Assembly (NCBI RefSeq): GCF_030014915.1
Contig: NZ_JAGIXS010000008.1
Location: forward strand, 248,001-312,000
Reading direction: 5' to 3'
From: Pelomonas sp. V22
GTDB taxonomy: Bacteria > Pseudomonadota > Gammaproteobacteria > Burkholderiales > Burkholderiaceae_C
DNA: 64,000 nt
Under the pieces are notes generated by a model that did no database searches, had not been told where the DNA came from, and worked only from the letters and a program-made list of their open reading frames with translations. The position numbers and the translations under genes are program-made. Of the stretch, positions 6,008 through 14,596 are shown piece by piece (position 1 is the stretch's first letter; each line of letters begins with the position of its first letter).

Positions 6008-8215
6008 TCAGCGCCGGCCGCGTGACTGCCAGAGCGGCTTCTTGCCCTTGAGCTGGCGCTCGATGCCGTCGTTGAGCCGGTTGCGCAGGTCCACCACGTC
6101 GGCCAGGTGGCCGTAGACGCCGGGGAAGCGCAGGTCCAGCCACAGCCACAGCGTGCAGCTGCGCAGCGCCTGCTCCATGCGGTCCAGCCGGCTGCGCTCG
6201 TCCACATCGTCCAGGAACCAGGGCGCGCCCACCTGGCCGGCCAGCGCATGGCGCTGGGCCCAGTCCAGGTACTCCTGCACCTGGCTGTCGGTGCGGCTGT
6301 CCACCGGCGCCTGGGCGTAGATGAAGCGGGTCTTCAGCGGCAGCTGCGGTGCCGAGCGGTCCAGCGCCTCGGCCAGCTGCAGCATCTGCTCCAGCTCGGC
6401 CACAGCGAAGTGAGCATCGTCGAGGCGCAGCCGGTCCATGAAGACCTTCAGCACGGCCTCGAGCTTGTTGAAGCCGAGGCTGCTGGCGATGGTCTGCACA
6501 TGCCACCAGTTCGGTGCCACGGCGGCCTTGAAGTCGCGCGGCGCCCGCGGCTGCTTGGGCAGCAGCTCGCGCAGGGTCTTGCCGGCACTGGCCTCGGCCT
6601 CGCGCAGCACGCCGACAAAGCCCTCGTCATGCATGCCATAGCGGCCGGCGCGGCCGGCGATCTGGTGCACTTCAGAGACCGTCAAGGAGCGGTCGCCCAC
6701 GCCGTCGAACTTGCTCAGGGTGCTGAACAAGACGCGGCGTATCGGCAGGTTGAGGCCCATGCCGATGGCATCGGTTGCCACCAGCACATCGCTGGCGCCA
6801 ACGGCAAATCGCTCGGCCTCTCGGCGCCGAACTTCAGGAGGTAGCGCCCCGTAGATCACCGAGACCGGATGGCCGGCGGCCGACACCTGGTCGCGCAGCA
6901 TCAGCACCTCGCGGCGGCTGAAGGCCACGACCGCGTCGCCCTTCTTCAGTGCCGTCATGGGGACCGGCGCCGGCAGCAGCTGCACCTCCTGCTTGCGCTC
7001 GAAATGGCGCACCGTGCAGCGCTCGCCGCACAGGCCCAGCAGGTTCTCGATGGCCGGCACGGCATAGGCCGAGCAGATGATGATCAGCTCGTTCGCCGGC
7101 ACCGCGACGATGGCCTGAGTCCATGCCCAGCCGCGGTAGTTGTCGAACAGCATCTGCGCCTCGTCGACCACGGCCACGTCGATCGGCCGGCCGGTATCGA
7201 CCATCTCGATGGTGGACGAGACCACGCGGGCGTTGTCGGCCGGAACGTTCTCTTCGCCTGTGAGCAGCGAGCAGGGCACGCCGCGCGCCACCAGGCGGTC
7301 GCGGCCCTCCAGCGCCAGCAGGCGCAGCGGTGCGAGGTAGGCGCCATCATGGGCCGCCGCCAGCTTCTCGAAGGCCGCATGGGTCTTGCCGCTGTTGGGC
7401 GCGCCCACATAGAGCGTCACGGTGCGCTGCATGTTGCGGGCGAGTTCGAAGCTGTCGGGGTAGCCCTGGAAGGCCAGCTGCCGCTCCAGCTTCTGCAAGG
7501 TGCTGATCTCGGCTACGCGCTGTTCCCAGCGGTCCTGCGCGCGGGTGCAGGCTGCCAGCAGGGCCGGCAGCGGCTGGGGCGTTGCGCATTCGGCCTGCAG
7601 GCGCGGCAGCAGCGAATCAAGCTGCTCCGGATGGCCGGAGGTGCTGCGTGCCAGCAACTGCTGCAGATGGGATTGCAGCGCGGCGGCATCGGCATAGGCC
7701 GGTGCCGGGCCCAGCGCCTGCTGCAGCGTGGCCAGGTCGCCATCACGGTAGAAGTTCCAGACCGGCGCGGCATCCGCCAGCGGCAATTGATAGGCCACCG
7801 TGAGCTGGCCTTCGAGCAGTGGCTGCTTGCACAGCCGCAGCCATTGCAGGCCGGCGCGCCGCAGGCCCAGCGCTTCCAGCTGGGTGCTACGTTGCTGCAT
7901 CAGCGCTCTGAGGGTGGGGCCCGTGCCCAGGGCCTCGAGATGCCTCAACGCAGTGGCAATCAGGTCCGGCGCGATCCAGCGGCTGGGGCGACCGCCTGCG
8001 GCGGCCTTGGAGATCTGCACCAGGCCCAGCTGGTCGGCGTCCTCGCCCTCGTCCAGGTCGGCCGGTGTCAGCACTTGCGGCAACTGGTAGGCGGCCTGGC
8101 GGATCTGCTGCCATTGCTCGGGCAGCAGCCCCGGCGGCAGGCGCTTCAGGTGGCGGGGATTGGGCAGGGCCAGCGAGGGCGCGGCGGCGGGAGAGGGGGA
8201 TTGAACTTCGGACAC
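6008..8215 (-). CDS. SUV3-type superfamily 2 RNA helicase
   Basis: ATP-dependent helicase related to the mitochondrial degradosome helicase SUV3; bacterial homologues are known mainly from alpha- and betaproteobacteria. About 735 residues from the chosen start. Motifs in order: Walker A GAPNSGKT, VVDEAQM (Walker B, DEAQ), SAYAVPA (motif III position), AFSRREV, YGALPPEVRRREAERF, TDAIGMGLNLP (motif V) and QIAGRAGRYG (motif VI). A SUV3-like C-terminal helical region follows, ending in a basic tail (QSRGRR). The frame stays open to 8443, but that would overlap the next gene by 180 nt; GTG at 8215 (protein VSEVQSPSP) leaves a 47-nt gap. The start has no clear Shine-Dalgarno sequence. The N-terminal 250 residues match nothing I recognise. 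Probable role in RNA turnover is inference. Confidence 0.85.
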   Translation of the reverse strand: MSEVQSPSPAAAPSLALPNPRHLKRLPPGLLPEQWQQIRQAAYQLPQVLTPADLDEGEDADQLGLVQISKAAAGGRPSRWIAPDLIATALRHLEALGTGPTLRALMQQRSTQLEALGLRRAGLQWLRLCKQPLLEGQLTVAYQLPLADAAPVWNFYRDGDLATLQQALGPAPAYADAAALQSHLQQLLARSTSGHPEQLDSLLPRLQAECATPQPLPALLAACTRAQDRWEQRVAEISTLQKLERQLAFQGYPDSFELARNMQRTVTLYVGAPNSGKTHAAFEKLAAAHDGAYLAPLRLLALEGRDRLVARGVPCSLLTGEENVPADNARVVSSTIEMVDTGRPIDVAVVDEAQMLFDNYRGWAWTQAIVAVPANELIIICSAYAVPAIENLLGLCGERCTVRHFERKQEVQLLPAPVPMTALKKGDAVVAFSRREVLMLRDQVSAAGHPVSVIYGALPPEVRRREAERFAVGASDVLVATDAIGMGLNLPIRRVLFSTLSKFDGVGDRSLTVSEVHQIAGRAGRYGMHDEGFVGVLREAEASAGKTLRELLPKQPRAPRDFKAAVAPNWWHVQTIASSLGFNKLEAVLKVFMDRLRLDDAHFAVAELEQMLQLAEALDRSAPQLPLKTRFIYAQAPVDSRTDSQVQEYLDWAQRHALAGQVGAPWFLDDVDERSRLDRMEQALRSCTLWLWLDLRFPGVYGHLADVVDLRNRLNDGIERQLKGKKPLWQSRGRR

Positions 8216-8262
8216 AGGCTCAAGTGGAACACAGGCCTTGCCCCTGCCTGGCCCGACTTGGC

Positions 8263-9075
8263 TCAGCTGGCGCGATAAAACCAGCGGCGCGCGCCCTCGA
8301 TCTCGAAGGGCTTCCACTGCCCGGCCGGCTGGGCCAGACGGTCGGCCACGGCGTACAGCGCAAACGGGTTCATGCCCATGCCGCAGTGGCTGGCCAGCAC
8401 CTCGATGTTCTCGCTGGTGGGGCTCGGATCCATCACGCTGCACTGCCAGGCGACCACGCCGTCGGTCTTGGAATAGAGCGAAGTCGTCGGTACCGGCGGC
8501 GTGCGGCGGATTTCCTCCAGCAGTTCGTGGTCATGGACCCGCTGGCCGCTCACCAGCTCGAAGAAGCGCCAGGCATTGGTGGCGCGCGGATGGCCGGTGA
8601 AGGGCGTTCCGAGCGTGATCACCGAGCGCACATGGTCGGGCAGCTCCTTGGCCAGCTCGCGGGCATAGATGCCGCCGAGGCTCCAGCCGATCAGGCTGAC
8701 CGGCCGCGCATGGGCGCGGAAAAGGCGCTTGACCTCGGCCGTGCAATGCTCGAGCACGCCGTCGCGCGGCCCGAAATTGAAGCCATGGCCCCAGGGGTGG
8801 GTGACATAGCCGAGCTCGTCCAGGAAGCGGCGCAGGGCCAGCGTGGTGAAGTCATTGGCGCCGAGGCCGGGGAAAACGATGACCGGGTGGCCGTCGCCCC
8901 GGGGCAGCTTGCGCAGCCAGGGCGACGCGGCCAGCAGGGCGGCGAACTCCCAGGGCGCGCGGCCCTCCAGCAGCATCAGCCAGGCATTGGGGGCGCGCAG
9001 CTCCTCGTCGGATCCAGCGGGCACGGCGGCCGCAGCGGCGCTGCGACGGGCTTGTTTCTGAGGCATGACCGGCAT
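8263..9075 (-). CDS. alpha/beta-hydrolase (lipase-like)
   Basis: About 270 residues from MPVMPQKQ at 9075 (an in-frame ATG at 9066 is equally possible; neither has a strong ribosome-binding site). The nucleophile elbow is GWSLGG (GxSxG). The strand before it, PVIVFPGLGANDFT, is a typical oxyanion-hole HGxG-equivalent. The acid and histidine are probably in KTDGVVAW and ASHCGMG. No signal peptide, so cytoplasmic. It lies 47 nt upstream of the helicase on the same strand and may be co-transcribed. Substrate is unknown: lipase and acyltransferase-like esterases share these features. Confidence 0.8.
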   Translation of the reverse strand: MPVMPQKQARRSAAAAAVPAGSDEELRAPNAWLMLLEGRAPWEFAALLAASPWLRKLPRGDGHPVIVFPGLGANDFTTLALRRFLDELGYVTHPWGHGFNFGPRDGVLEHCTAEVKRLFRAHARPVSLIGWSLGGIYARELAKELPDHVRSVITLGTPFTGHPRATNAWRFFELVSGQRVHDHELLEEIRRTPPVPTTSLYSKTDGVVAWQCSVMDPSPTSENIEVLASHCGMGMNPFALYAVADRLAQPAGQWKPFEIEGARRWFYRAS

Positions 9076-9133
9076 CGTAGCGCCGTGAGCCCCCAAGAGT
9101 CTTGGGCGCTTGCCCTAGGACCACAATCGCGCC

Positions 9134-9268
9134 ATGAGCAAACTCGCCGATTCACCCATCCTCAGCTTCGCCAGCCAGGCCGAGGCGCTGGAGGGCGCGC
9201 TCTGCCATGGCTGGATCGACGGCCAGTTCGTCGAGATGCTGGCGCGGGGCGAGAAGCTTCATCCCTGA
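9134..9268 (+). pseudogene. internally deleted YdeI/OmpD-associated family remnant
   Basis: A 44-codon frame from ATG to TGA whose pieces match three separated parts of the ~190-residue YdeI family: the N-terminus MSKLADSPILSFASQ, the central AEALEGALCHGWIDGQ and the C-terminal tail FVEMLARGEKLHP. The stretches normally lying between them are missing, yet the frame is kept through both junctions. It has a normal ATG 58 nt from the divergent hydrolase start. It is either a decayed gene after two in-frame deletions or a residual microprotein. The family match is from memory of the conserved GWIDGQ and terminal motifs. Confidence 0.6.
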
Positions 9269-9330
9269 ATCGGGATGCCAAAGCGGCTGCCGGGCCGTTC
9301 AATGGCAAGCCGATCATCATCGTCAGCAAC

Positions 9331-9375
9331 GGGTTAGGATTTCGCACCACCCGGTATCTACCGAAATCCCAACCC
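9331..9375. repeat. 14-bp inverted repeat upstream of P-loop gene
   Basis: GGGTTAGGATTTCG (9331-9344) and CGAAATCCCAACCC (9362-9375) are inverted copies with one mismatch, separated by 17 nt. The right arm ends 17 nt before the P-loop ATPase start. It may be an operator, an RNA hairpin in the leader, or the end of a small mobile repeat. There is no T-tract after it. It is not an integron attC: the GTT and AAC ends are in the wrong order. Confidence 0.6.
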
Positions 9376-9392
9376 CGCAGCAGATTGACAAC

Positions 9393-9902
9393 ATGCCTAT
9401 CATCCGATTGATCGAAGGCCCGGTCGGCGCAGGAAAGTCGACCTTCGCCGCCGATTTGGCCGCACGCACAGGTGGCGTTCATATCGCCCTGGACGCCTGG
9501 TTTGCAAGGCTGTTCAGCCCGGACCGACCCGCCGGCGATTTCATTCCCTGGTATGTCGAACGCAAGGAGCGGCTGCTGGAGCTCATCTGGGCCCATAGCC
9601 GGGCTGTCCTGGCCACGGGGACCGATGCCATCCTCGAGCTGGGGCTCATCCAGCGCCAGCCGCGCATGGACTTCTGCCGTCGCGTGATCGACGAGGGCCT
9701 GGAGCTGGTGATGTACGAGCTGGATGCACCGCGAGACCTGCGGCGCGCACGCGTGCTGCAAAGAAACACCGAGCGGGGCGCCACGTTCTCCATGGTCGTG
9801 CCGCAGCAGGTCTTCGAGCTGGCCAGCAATATGTGGGAGCCCTCGGATGAGCAGGAGCGCGACGAGTACCGCATCGAGTACCCGTCCATCCTGCCCCGAT
9901 GA
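9393..9902 (+). CDS. P-loop ATPase/kinase-like protein
   Basis: 169 residues from MPIIRLIEGPVGAGKST at 9393. Walker A is GPVGAGKST at residues 9-17. ALDAWFARLF follows at the position where small P-loop kinases (AAA_33, zeta-toxin and gluconate-kinase-like) hold the substrate-binding Asp. An Arg-rich lid, DAPRDLRRARVLQRN, lies near residue 115, then RG, QQVFE and a C-terminal YPSILPR. These fit a single-domain small-molecule kinase. A longer frame from 9207 exists but overlaps the YdeI remnant and its N-terminus looks non-coding. Followed 37 nt later by a methyltransferase. Substrate unknown; a zeta-type toxin is a less likely alternative because no antitoxin gene is adjacent. Confidence 0.8.
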   Translation: MPIIRLIEGPVGAGKSTFAADLAARTGGVHIALDAWFARLFSPDRPAGDFIPWYVERKERLLELIWAHSRAVLATGTDAILELGLIQRQPRMDFCRRVIDEGLELVMYELDAPRDLRRARVLQRNTERGATFSMVVPQQVFELASNMWEPSDEQERDEYRIEYPSILPR

Positions 9903-9939
9903 ACCGGTGCCCAGGTCTGAACCGCCACCCCTCAACAGC

Positions 9940-10584
9940 ATGCCGGACTACAACGCCACCTCGGTCGCCACATTCGACAAGAACGCCGCGCGCTACGCCG
10001 ACAAGTACTTCGCGCTGCGCGACTACGACGCCTGCTACGCGCTGATCACCACCGAGTTGCAGGGCCGGCCGGCGCGCTTCCTGGACCTGGCCTGCGGGCC
10101 CGGCAATGTGGCGGCCTATGTGCGGGCGCAATGCCCAGCGGCGCAGATCCTGTGCGTGGACCGCTCGGCGCAGATGCTGGAGCAGGCGCGCCAGCGCGTG
10201 CCCGAGGTCGAGCTGCTGCAGGCGGATTGCCGGGATCTTTCTGCCGTCCCTGGGCGCTTCGATGCGGCCGCCTTCTGCTTCGGCCTCAGCTACTTCGACG
10301 ATGCCGACGCGGCCTTGGTGCTCGCGGCGTTGCAGCGCCTGCTGCGGCCCGGCGCGCCGCTGCTGCTGGCCACCGTGGCCACCGTGGCCGGCGATCCGGC
10401 GCTGAGCGGCGAGCAGCAGACGGCGGCTGGCGACAAGGTCTACAGCTTCTACCGCGAGCAGGACCAGATCGTGGCGCTGATGGCTGCTGCCGGTTTCGAG
10501 CTCATGCAGGCAAGCCGCATCGCCAGCCCGGCCAATGCGAGCGTGGCCTCCACGGATGTGGTCGTGCTGGCCAGGCGGCGATGA
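9940..10584 (+). CDS. class I SAM-dependent methyltransferase
   Basis: 214 residues beginning MPDYNATSVATFDKNAARYADKYF. SAM-binding motif I is FLDLACGPGNVAAYV near residue 47; motif II acid is in CVDRSAQMLEQAR, and motif III/IV in LLQADCRDLSAVPGRFDAAAFCFGLSYFDD. This is the UbiE/Coq5-like methyltransferase_11/25 fold. Substrate cannot be predicted. It follows the P-loop protein by 37 nt on the same strand; no good ribosome-binding site is visible. A longer frame from 9724 overlaps the preceding gene and is rejected. Confidence 0.85.
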   Translation: MPDYNATSVATFDKNAARYADKYFALRDYDACYALITTELQGRPARFLDLACGPGNVAAYVRAQCPAAQILCVDRSAQMLEQARQRVPEVELLQADCRDLSAVPGRFDAAAFCFGLSYFDDADAALVLAALQRLLRPGAPLLLATVATVAGDPALSGEQQTAAGDKVYSFYREQDQIVALMAAAGFELMQASRIASPANASVASTDVVVLARRR

Positions 10585-10674
10585 GCTGAGCGGCGGCTGC
10601 GCGGGTTCCCACCAAGCCGGTGCCGGCCCGCGCGGGCCAACAATCAGCCACCGCTGCAAGGCAAGGTGAACGAC

Positions 10675-11070
10675 ATGAGCCCTCTTCTCTCTCTGGTGGT
10701 CTGCATGGCCTGCATCACCTGGCTGCTGTTGCTGGCGGCCAGCCTGATACGCGCCAAGTGCTGGACGCCCGCCGGCCTCAAGCTGGCCATGGGCAACCGC
10801 GCGCACATGCCTGAGGCCAGCGACTTTGCCGGGCGCGCCGACCGCACGGCCAGGAACACGCTGGAAAGCTTCGTGATCTTCGCCGCCCTGGCCCTCGCGG
10901 CCCAGGCCTCGGGCCTGCAGTCGCCACGCATCCTGCTCGGCGCCCAGATCTTCTTCTGGGCCCGGCTCGCCTTCATCGTCTGCTACTACCTGGGCATCCC
11001 CTATCTGCGCACCTTGGTGTGGACCGCAGGTTCGCTGGGTCTGGCGATGATGGCGTTTTCCATGGCCTAG
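10675..11070 (+). CDS. MAPEG-family membrane protein
   Basis: 131 residues with four predicted membrane helices: about 2-26 (LLSLVVCMACITWLLLLAAS), 59-80, 85-105 and 110-131. The family signature is the RADRTARNTLESFVIFAALAL segment between helices 1 and 2, as in MAPEG (membrane-associated eicosanoid and glutathione metabolism) proteins, where NxxE/ExxxxF contacts glutathione. Bacterial members are often uncharacterised. Start chosen at ATG 10675 with AAGGTG eight bases upstream; a GTG at 10666 is in frame. Its TAG stop shares the bases CTAG with the stop of the convergent acyltransferase gene. Confidence 0.85.
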   Translation: MSPLLSLVVCMACITWLLLLAASLIRAKCWTPAGLKLAMGNRAHMPEASDFAGRADRTARNTLESFVIFAALALAAQASGLQSPRILLGAQIFFWARLAFIVCYYLGIPYLRTLVWTAGSLGLAMMAFSMA

Positions 11071-12500
11071 GCGGCCGCGAGGCCCTGCCACTCGGCCAGT
11101 GCCGCGCGCAGATGGGCGGCCAGCCGCGCCGTCTCGGGCAAGGCCTCGCCACAGGCCATCAAGCCGAACTCCAGCGAGTCGCCATAGCTCTGCACCGTGA
11201 TGTTGAGCGCCATGCCGTGCACGGCGATCGAGGTCGGGTAGTTGGTCAGCAGGCGGGCGCCAGCGAGATACAGCGCCACCTGCGGGCCCGGCACATTCGA
11301 GATCGCCACATTCGCGAGGGCCGGCAGCTTGTCGGCCATCTGCGCCGCGCCATAGAGCCTTGCGGCGCCGGCCATCAGCCAGGGCAGGCCGAGCGAGGGG
11401 AAGTCCAGCGGCATCAGCTCTTTCAAGGTGCCGAGCGAGCTCTTCATGGCAGCGGAAGCCGCCAGCACATGGGCCAGGCGCTTGTGCGGATCGGCAATGT
11501 GCGTTCCCAGCGTCACCGTGCTCATGGTGGCCTGGTTGTTCGATGAAGCGTCGCCGGCGGCGCGCAGCGAGACCGGCACGGCCGCCACCAGCGGCTTCTT
11601 GGGCAGCTCATGCCAATCGAGGAAGAGCTGGCGCAGCGCCGTGCCGCAGAGGTAGAGCACCGCATCGTTGAGGCTGGCGCCATGCAGCTTGCGCAAGCGA
11701 TGCAGCTCGGCCAGTGGCAGGCTGACCGAGGCGAAGCTGCGCGTCGCCGAGATCGTGCGGTTGAGCCTGGTGCGCGGCGCGAGTTTCAGCGGGCTGGCGG
11801 ACGCGCTCTTGCCACGCAAGAGGCCCAACAGGGCGCCGGCTGCATCGCCGGCCGACCCGCCGAGCGTGCCCAGCGCGCCGGGCAGGGCGCGGACCATGTT
11901 CAGGTATTGCTGGGCCTGGTGGGCCAGCGCGCCGCGCAGCAGGCTCAGCGTGCCGGGTTCGTGGCGCTGGCGCGGTGCTTTCTCCGGCATGGTGCGCGGC
12001 ACGGGGCCCAGGTCCAGGATCACCGCCGCCAGGGCCACGGCGGCCTGGCCGTCGACCGCCGCATGGTGCAGCTGGGTGTAGAGCGCCACGCGGGTGGCGC
12101 CGTCGTCGGGCGCGGGTGCCAGGCCCTCGAAGACATGGAACTTCCACAGCGGCCGGTCGCGCGGCAGCAGCTGCGGATGCAGGTCGGCCACGGCCGCTTC
12201 CAGCGCCGCGATGCCGCTGCCGGGTGGCAGGTCCACGGCCACGATGTGCTGTTCCAGGTCGGGCAAGGCATCGACCCAGGCCGGGTTGAGCGCATTCAGA
12301 GCCACCGAGGCGAGACGCCGCCGCAGCGCGGGCAGGTGCGGCAGGCGCTGGCCCATGTGCCGGCGCAGCGCGGCGAGGAAGCTGCCCTCGAAGCCGCGCG
12401 GCAATTCGAGGATGTGCAGGGCGCCCACATGCATGGGCATCTCGGCCGTTTCCAGGAACAGGAAACTCGCGTCCAGTCCTGCCAGTTGCTTGATCGCCAT
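11067..12500 (-). CDS. wax ester synthase/diacylglycerol acyltransferase (WS/DGAT)
   Basis: 477-residue bifunctional acyl-CoA:alcohol/diacylglycerol acyltransferase that makes wax esters or triacylglycerol storage lipid. The catalytic HHxxxDG motif is HHAAVDG at residues 145-151. PLW at 117-119, SLNDAVLYLC (ND motif) and NVAISNVPGPQVALYL in the C-terminal domain are all family landmarks. Length fits the Acinetobacter AtfA class (~460). Start MAIKQLAGLDASFLFLE is the usual N-terminus. Alone on its strand between the MAPEG gene and the histidine kinase. Overlaps the MAPEG stop by four bases. The physiological product is not predictable. Confidence 0.93.
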   Translation of the reverse strand: MAIKQLAGLDASFLFLETAEMPMHVGALHILELPRGFEGSFLAALRRHMGQRLPHLPALRRRLASVALNALNPAWVDALPDLEQHIVAVDLPPGSGIAALEAAVADLHPQLLPRDRPLWKFHVFEGLAPAPDDGATRVALYTQLHHAAVDGQAAVALAAVILDLGPVPRTMPEKAPRQRHEPGTLSLLRGALAHQAQQYLNMVRALPGALGTLGGSAGDAAGALLGLLRGKSASASPLKLAPRTRLNRTISATRSFASVSLPLAELHRLRKLHGASLNDAVLYLCGTALRQLFLDWHELPKKPLVAAVPVSLRAAGDASSNNQATMSTVTLGTHIADPHKRLAHVLAASAAMKSSLGTLKELMPLDFPSLGLPWLMAGAARLYGAAQMADKLPALANVAISNVPGPQVALYLAGARLLTNYPTSIAVHGMALNITVQSYGDSLEFGLMACGEALPETARLAAHLRAALAEWQGLAAA

Positions 12501-12529
12501 CGCGCCGCCCTCCTGAGCTGCGGCCGATG

Positions 12530-14596
12530 CTAACCGCTGCGCCGCAGGCAGAGCTCGAAGTTCACGCCGTCCTCCACATTGCGCGCGGCGATCGTGCCGT
12601 CCATCTTGGCCATGTAGGTCTTGGCGACGAACAGGCCCTGGCCGCGTCGCTCGCTGCCATGGCCTTGCGGCTGGTCCGAGACGCCGTATTCGAAGATCTT
12701 GTCCAGCAGGGCCGGGTCTATGGCCGGGCCCAGGTTGTGCACGCTCAGCAAGACCTGGCCTTCGGCCTCGGACAGGCTCAGCGTGATCGCCGAGCCGGCC
12801 GGGCGGTAGCGGTCTGCATTGCGCAGCAGATGGGTGATCACGTCCTCCAGCGAATAGGCATCGGCCCGCACCCAGACCGGCTCACCGCGTGGGGCATAGC
12901 GCACGTTGGCGATGTCGGCAAAGGCCGCGTTGGCGGCCACCTCCTGCAGGAACTGGTCGAGCTCGAGCCGGCCTGGGTCCAGCGTGGCCGACGCGATGGC
13001 CTCGCTCGGCGAGGCCGCGCCATAGAGCACGCGCACGGCCTGCTGCATGCGCTGCAGGTAGCGGTGGCTCGCGTCGTCCGGCGCGCCATGCAGCACCAGC
13101 AGGGACTGCAAGGGCGACATGATCTCGTGCCCCACGGCATGCCACATGTCGCGCTCATGCTCGGCACGCAGGTGCTCGCGGCGGATGCCGTCGCGGGTGC
13201 GTTCCAGCAGGTCGGACAGCGAGCCGGCCAGGATGCCCACTTCATCGCTGCCGCGCAGGTCCGACACATCGAGCTTGCCGAGGCGCTGCTCCACCTGCGG
13301 ATGCTGAACTTCGTAGGACACCGCCGCCGCGCGCTGGGTGAGCCGCGCAATGCGGCGCATCAATCCCAGCTCGATGATCAGCCAGGCCAGGGCGATGGCG
13401 GCCAGCATCGCGCCCACCAGCCCCGAGGCGCGTGCCGCGCTGGCGCTCAAGGACCGGTCCAGGCTGCGCCAGTCGCCGCGCAGCACCAGCTCATAGCGGC
13501 CCAGCGGCGTCACCACGCTGTCCTCGGCCAGCAGGGCCGGTGCCTGCACCTGCACCGGCAGGCGGCGTATCAAACGCGTCAGCCAGGGCGAGGGAATCTC
13601 GGCCGGGTCGGCCGAGCCGCGCAACAGGGTCACCGGGCGGCCGTCGCGGGTGATGCTCAGGGTCTCGTCCGGCTGCAGTGACTGGCCGACGCTGACCAGC
13701 GAGACCGGCGGCAAGAGCGTGCCCGCCGCGCTGTCGAACAGCGGTGCGGCGCCGTCCGGCGCCAGCAGCTCCATCCTCACCTCGATGCGGTCCAGCTCGG
13801 CCGGCGGCCAGGTCGGCGCGGGCTGCCTGAACAGGGCCTCGCGGAAGGCCTCGACCGGCAGGCGGATCGAATACAGCGTGCGGCGCGGGCAGTCGGCGCC
13901 GCTGGTGTTCTTCAGGCAAGGCCCTTCGCGCCACAGCCAGCCCCGGAAATCGCGCGTGGGCCGGGCGCGGGGCGGCAGCTCGTCGGTGCCGCCGAGGAAG
14001 CCGGTGAGCCGGCCGAGCTGGCCGTCGCCGCTGCTGCTCATGGCCTCGAAAGGCGCGATCCATTGCTCGCTGCCACCGGGCAAGCCCACCGTGATGCGCG
14101 CACGATGCAGGCCGGCCAGCTCGGAGGCGCCGCGCTCGCGGCCGACCAGCGGGCCCGCATCCAGGCTGCCGACCAGGTAGATGAAGGCCCCGGCGGCGGC
14201 CTTGCTGCCCACGGCGACGCACAGGCTCGCGCCATCGCTGAATTGCAGGGCGCAGCCCGACATCTCCACGGCGCGCTGCGCCTTGGTCGGGTCATCGAAA
14301 TCAATGGCCGAGAACGGCAGCAGCAGCGGCGTGATCGGCCGCCGGCCCTGGAAGCCGGGGTTTAGCAGCGCGAGCTGCCCGGTCGGGTGGCGCAGTTGAG
14401 CCGTGATCTCGCCGAGCGAGCGCTTGAAGCCCTGCTCGTAGCGCTGGTAGCTGCGCTGCTTTTCTTCCAGCAGCAGCGAGACGGCCAGGGCGAGCGTGGC
14501 CGCAGCGAGCAAGAGGAACACGCCGTGAAAGACGATGCGGCTGCGAAAAGCCGCGAGGCCGAGGCGCGGCACTTCGTCGAGCGCCGGCAGCCTCAT
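12530..14596 (-). CDS. membrane sensor histidine kinase
   Basis: 688 residues. Transmembrane helix 1 spans about 21-43 and helix 2 about 392-414, enclosing a large periplasmic sensor of about 345 residues with no domain I recognise. A HAMP-like segment follows. The dimerisation/H-box is WHAVGHEIMSPLQSLLVLHG with the phospho-His in VGHE. The N-box is EDVITHLLRNADRYRP, and the ATP-lid G residues are in HGSERRGQGLFVAKTYM. The gene overlaps the response regulator by four bases (ATGA at 14593-14596), so they form a cognate pair. Target unknown. Its 3' end is 30 nt from the acyltransferase start on the same strand, so co-transcription is possible. Confidence 0.92.
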   Translation of the reverse strand: MRLPALDEVPRLGLAAFRSRIVFHGVFLLLAAATLALAVSLLLEEKQRSYQRYEQGFKRSLGEITAQLRHPTGQLALLNPGFQGRRPITPLLLPFSAIDFDDPTKAQRAVEMSGCALQFSDGASLCVAVGSKAAAGAFIYLVGSLDAGPLVGRERGASELAGLHRARITVGLPGGSEQWIAPFEAMSSSGDGQLGRLTGFLGGTDELPPRARPTRDFRGWLWREGPCLKNTSGADCPRRTLYSIRLPVEAFREALFRQPAPTWPPAELDRIEVRMELLAPDGAAPLFDSAAGTLLPPVSLVSVGQSLQPDETLSITRDGRPVTLLRGSADPAEIPSPWLTRLIRRLPVQVQAPALLAEDSVVTPLGRYELVLRGDWRSLDRSLSASAARASGLVGAMLAAIALAWLIIELGLMRRIARLTQRAAAVSYEVQHPQVEQRLGKLDVSDLRGSDEVGILAGSLSDLLERTRDGIRREHLRAEHERDMWHAVGHEIMSPLQSLLVLHGAPDDASHRYLQRMQQAVRVLYGAASPSEAIASATLDPGRLELDQFLQEVAANAAFADIANVRYAPRGEPVWVRADAYSLEDVITHLLRNADRYRPAGSAITLSLSEAEGQVLLSVHNLGPAIDPALLDKIFEYGVSDQPQGHGSERRGQGLFVAKTYMAKMDGTIAARNVEDGVNFELCLRRSG

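Noticed and set aside
8216-8443. 5' extension of the SUV3-like helicase
   Set aside because: It would overlap the upstream hydrolase gene by 180 nt and its sequence (Arg/Gly/Gln-rich) looks like a shadow frame.
9331-9375. Inverted repeat as an integron attC site
   Set aside because: attC starts with RYYYAAC and ends with GTTRRRY; here GTT is on the 5' side and AAC on the 3' side on both strands.
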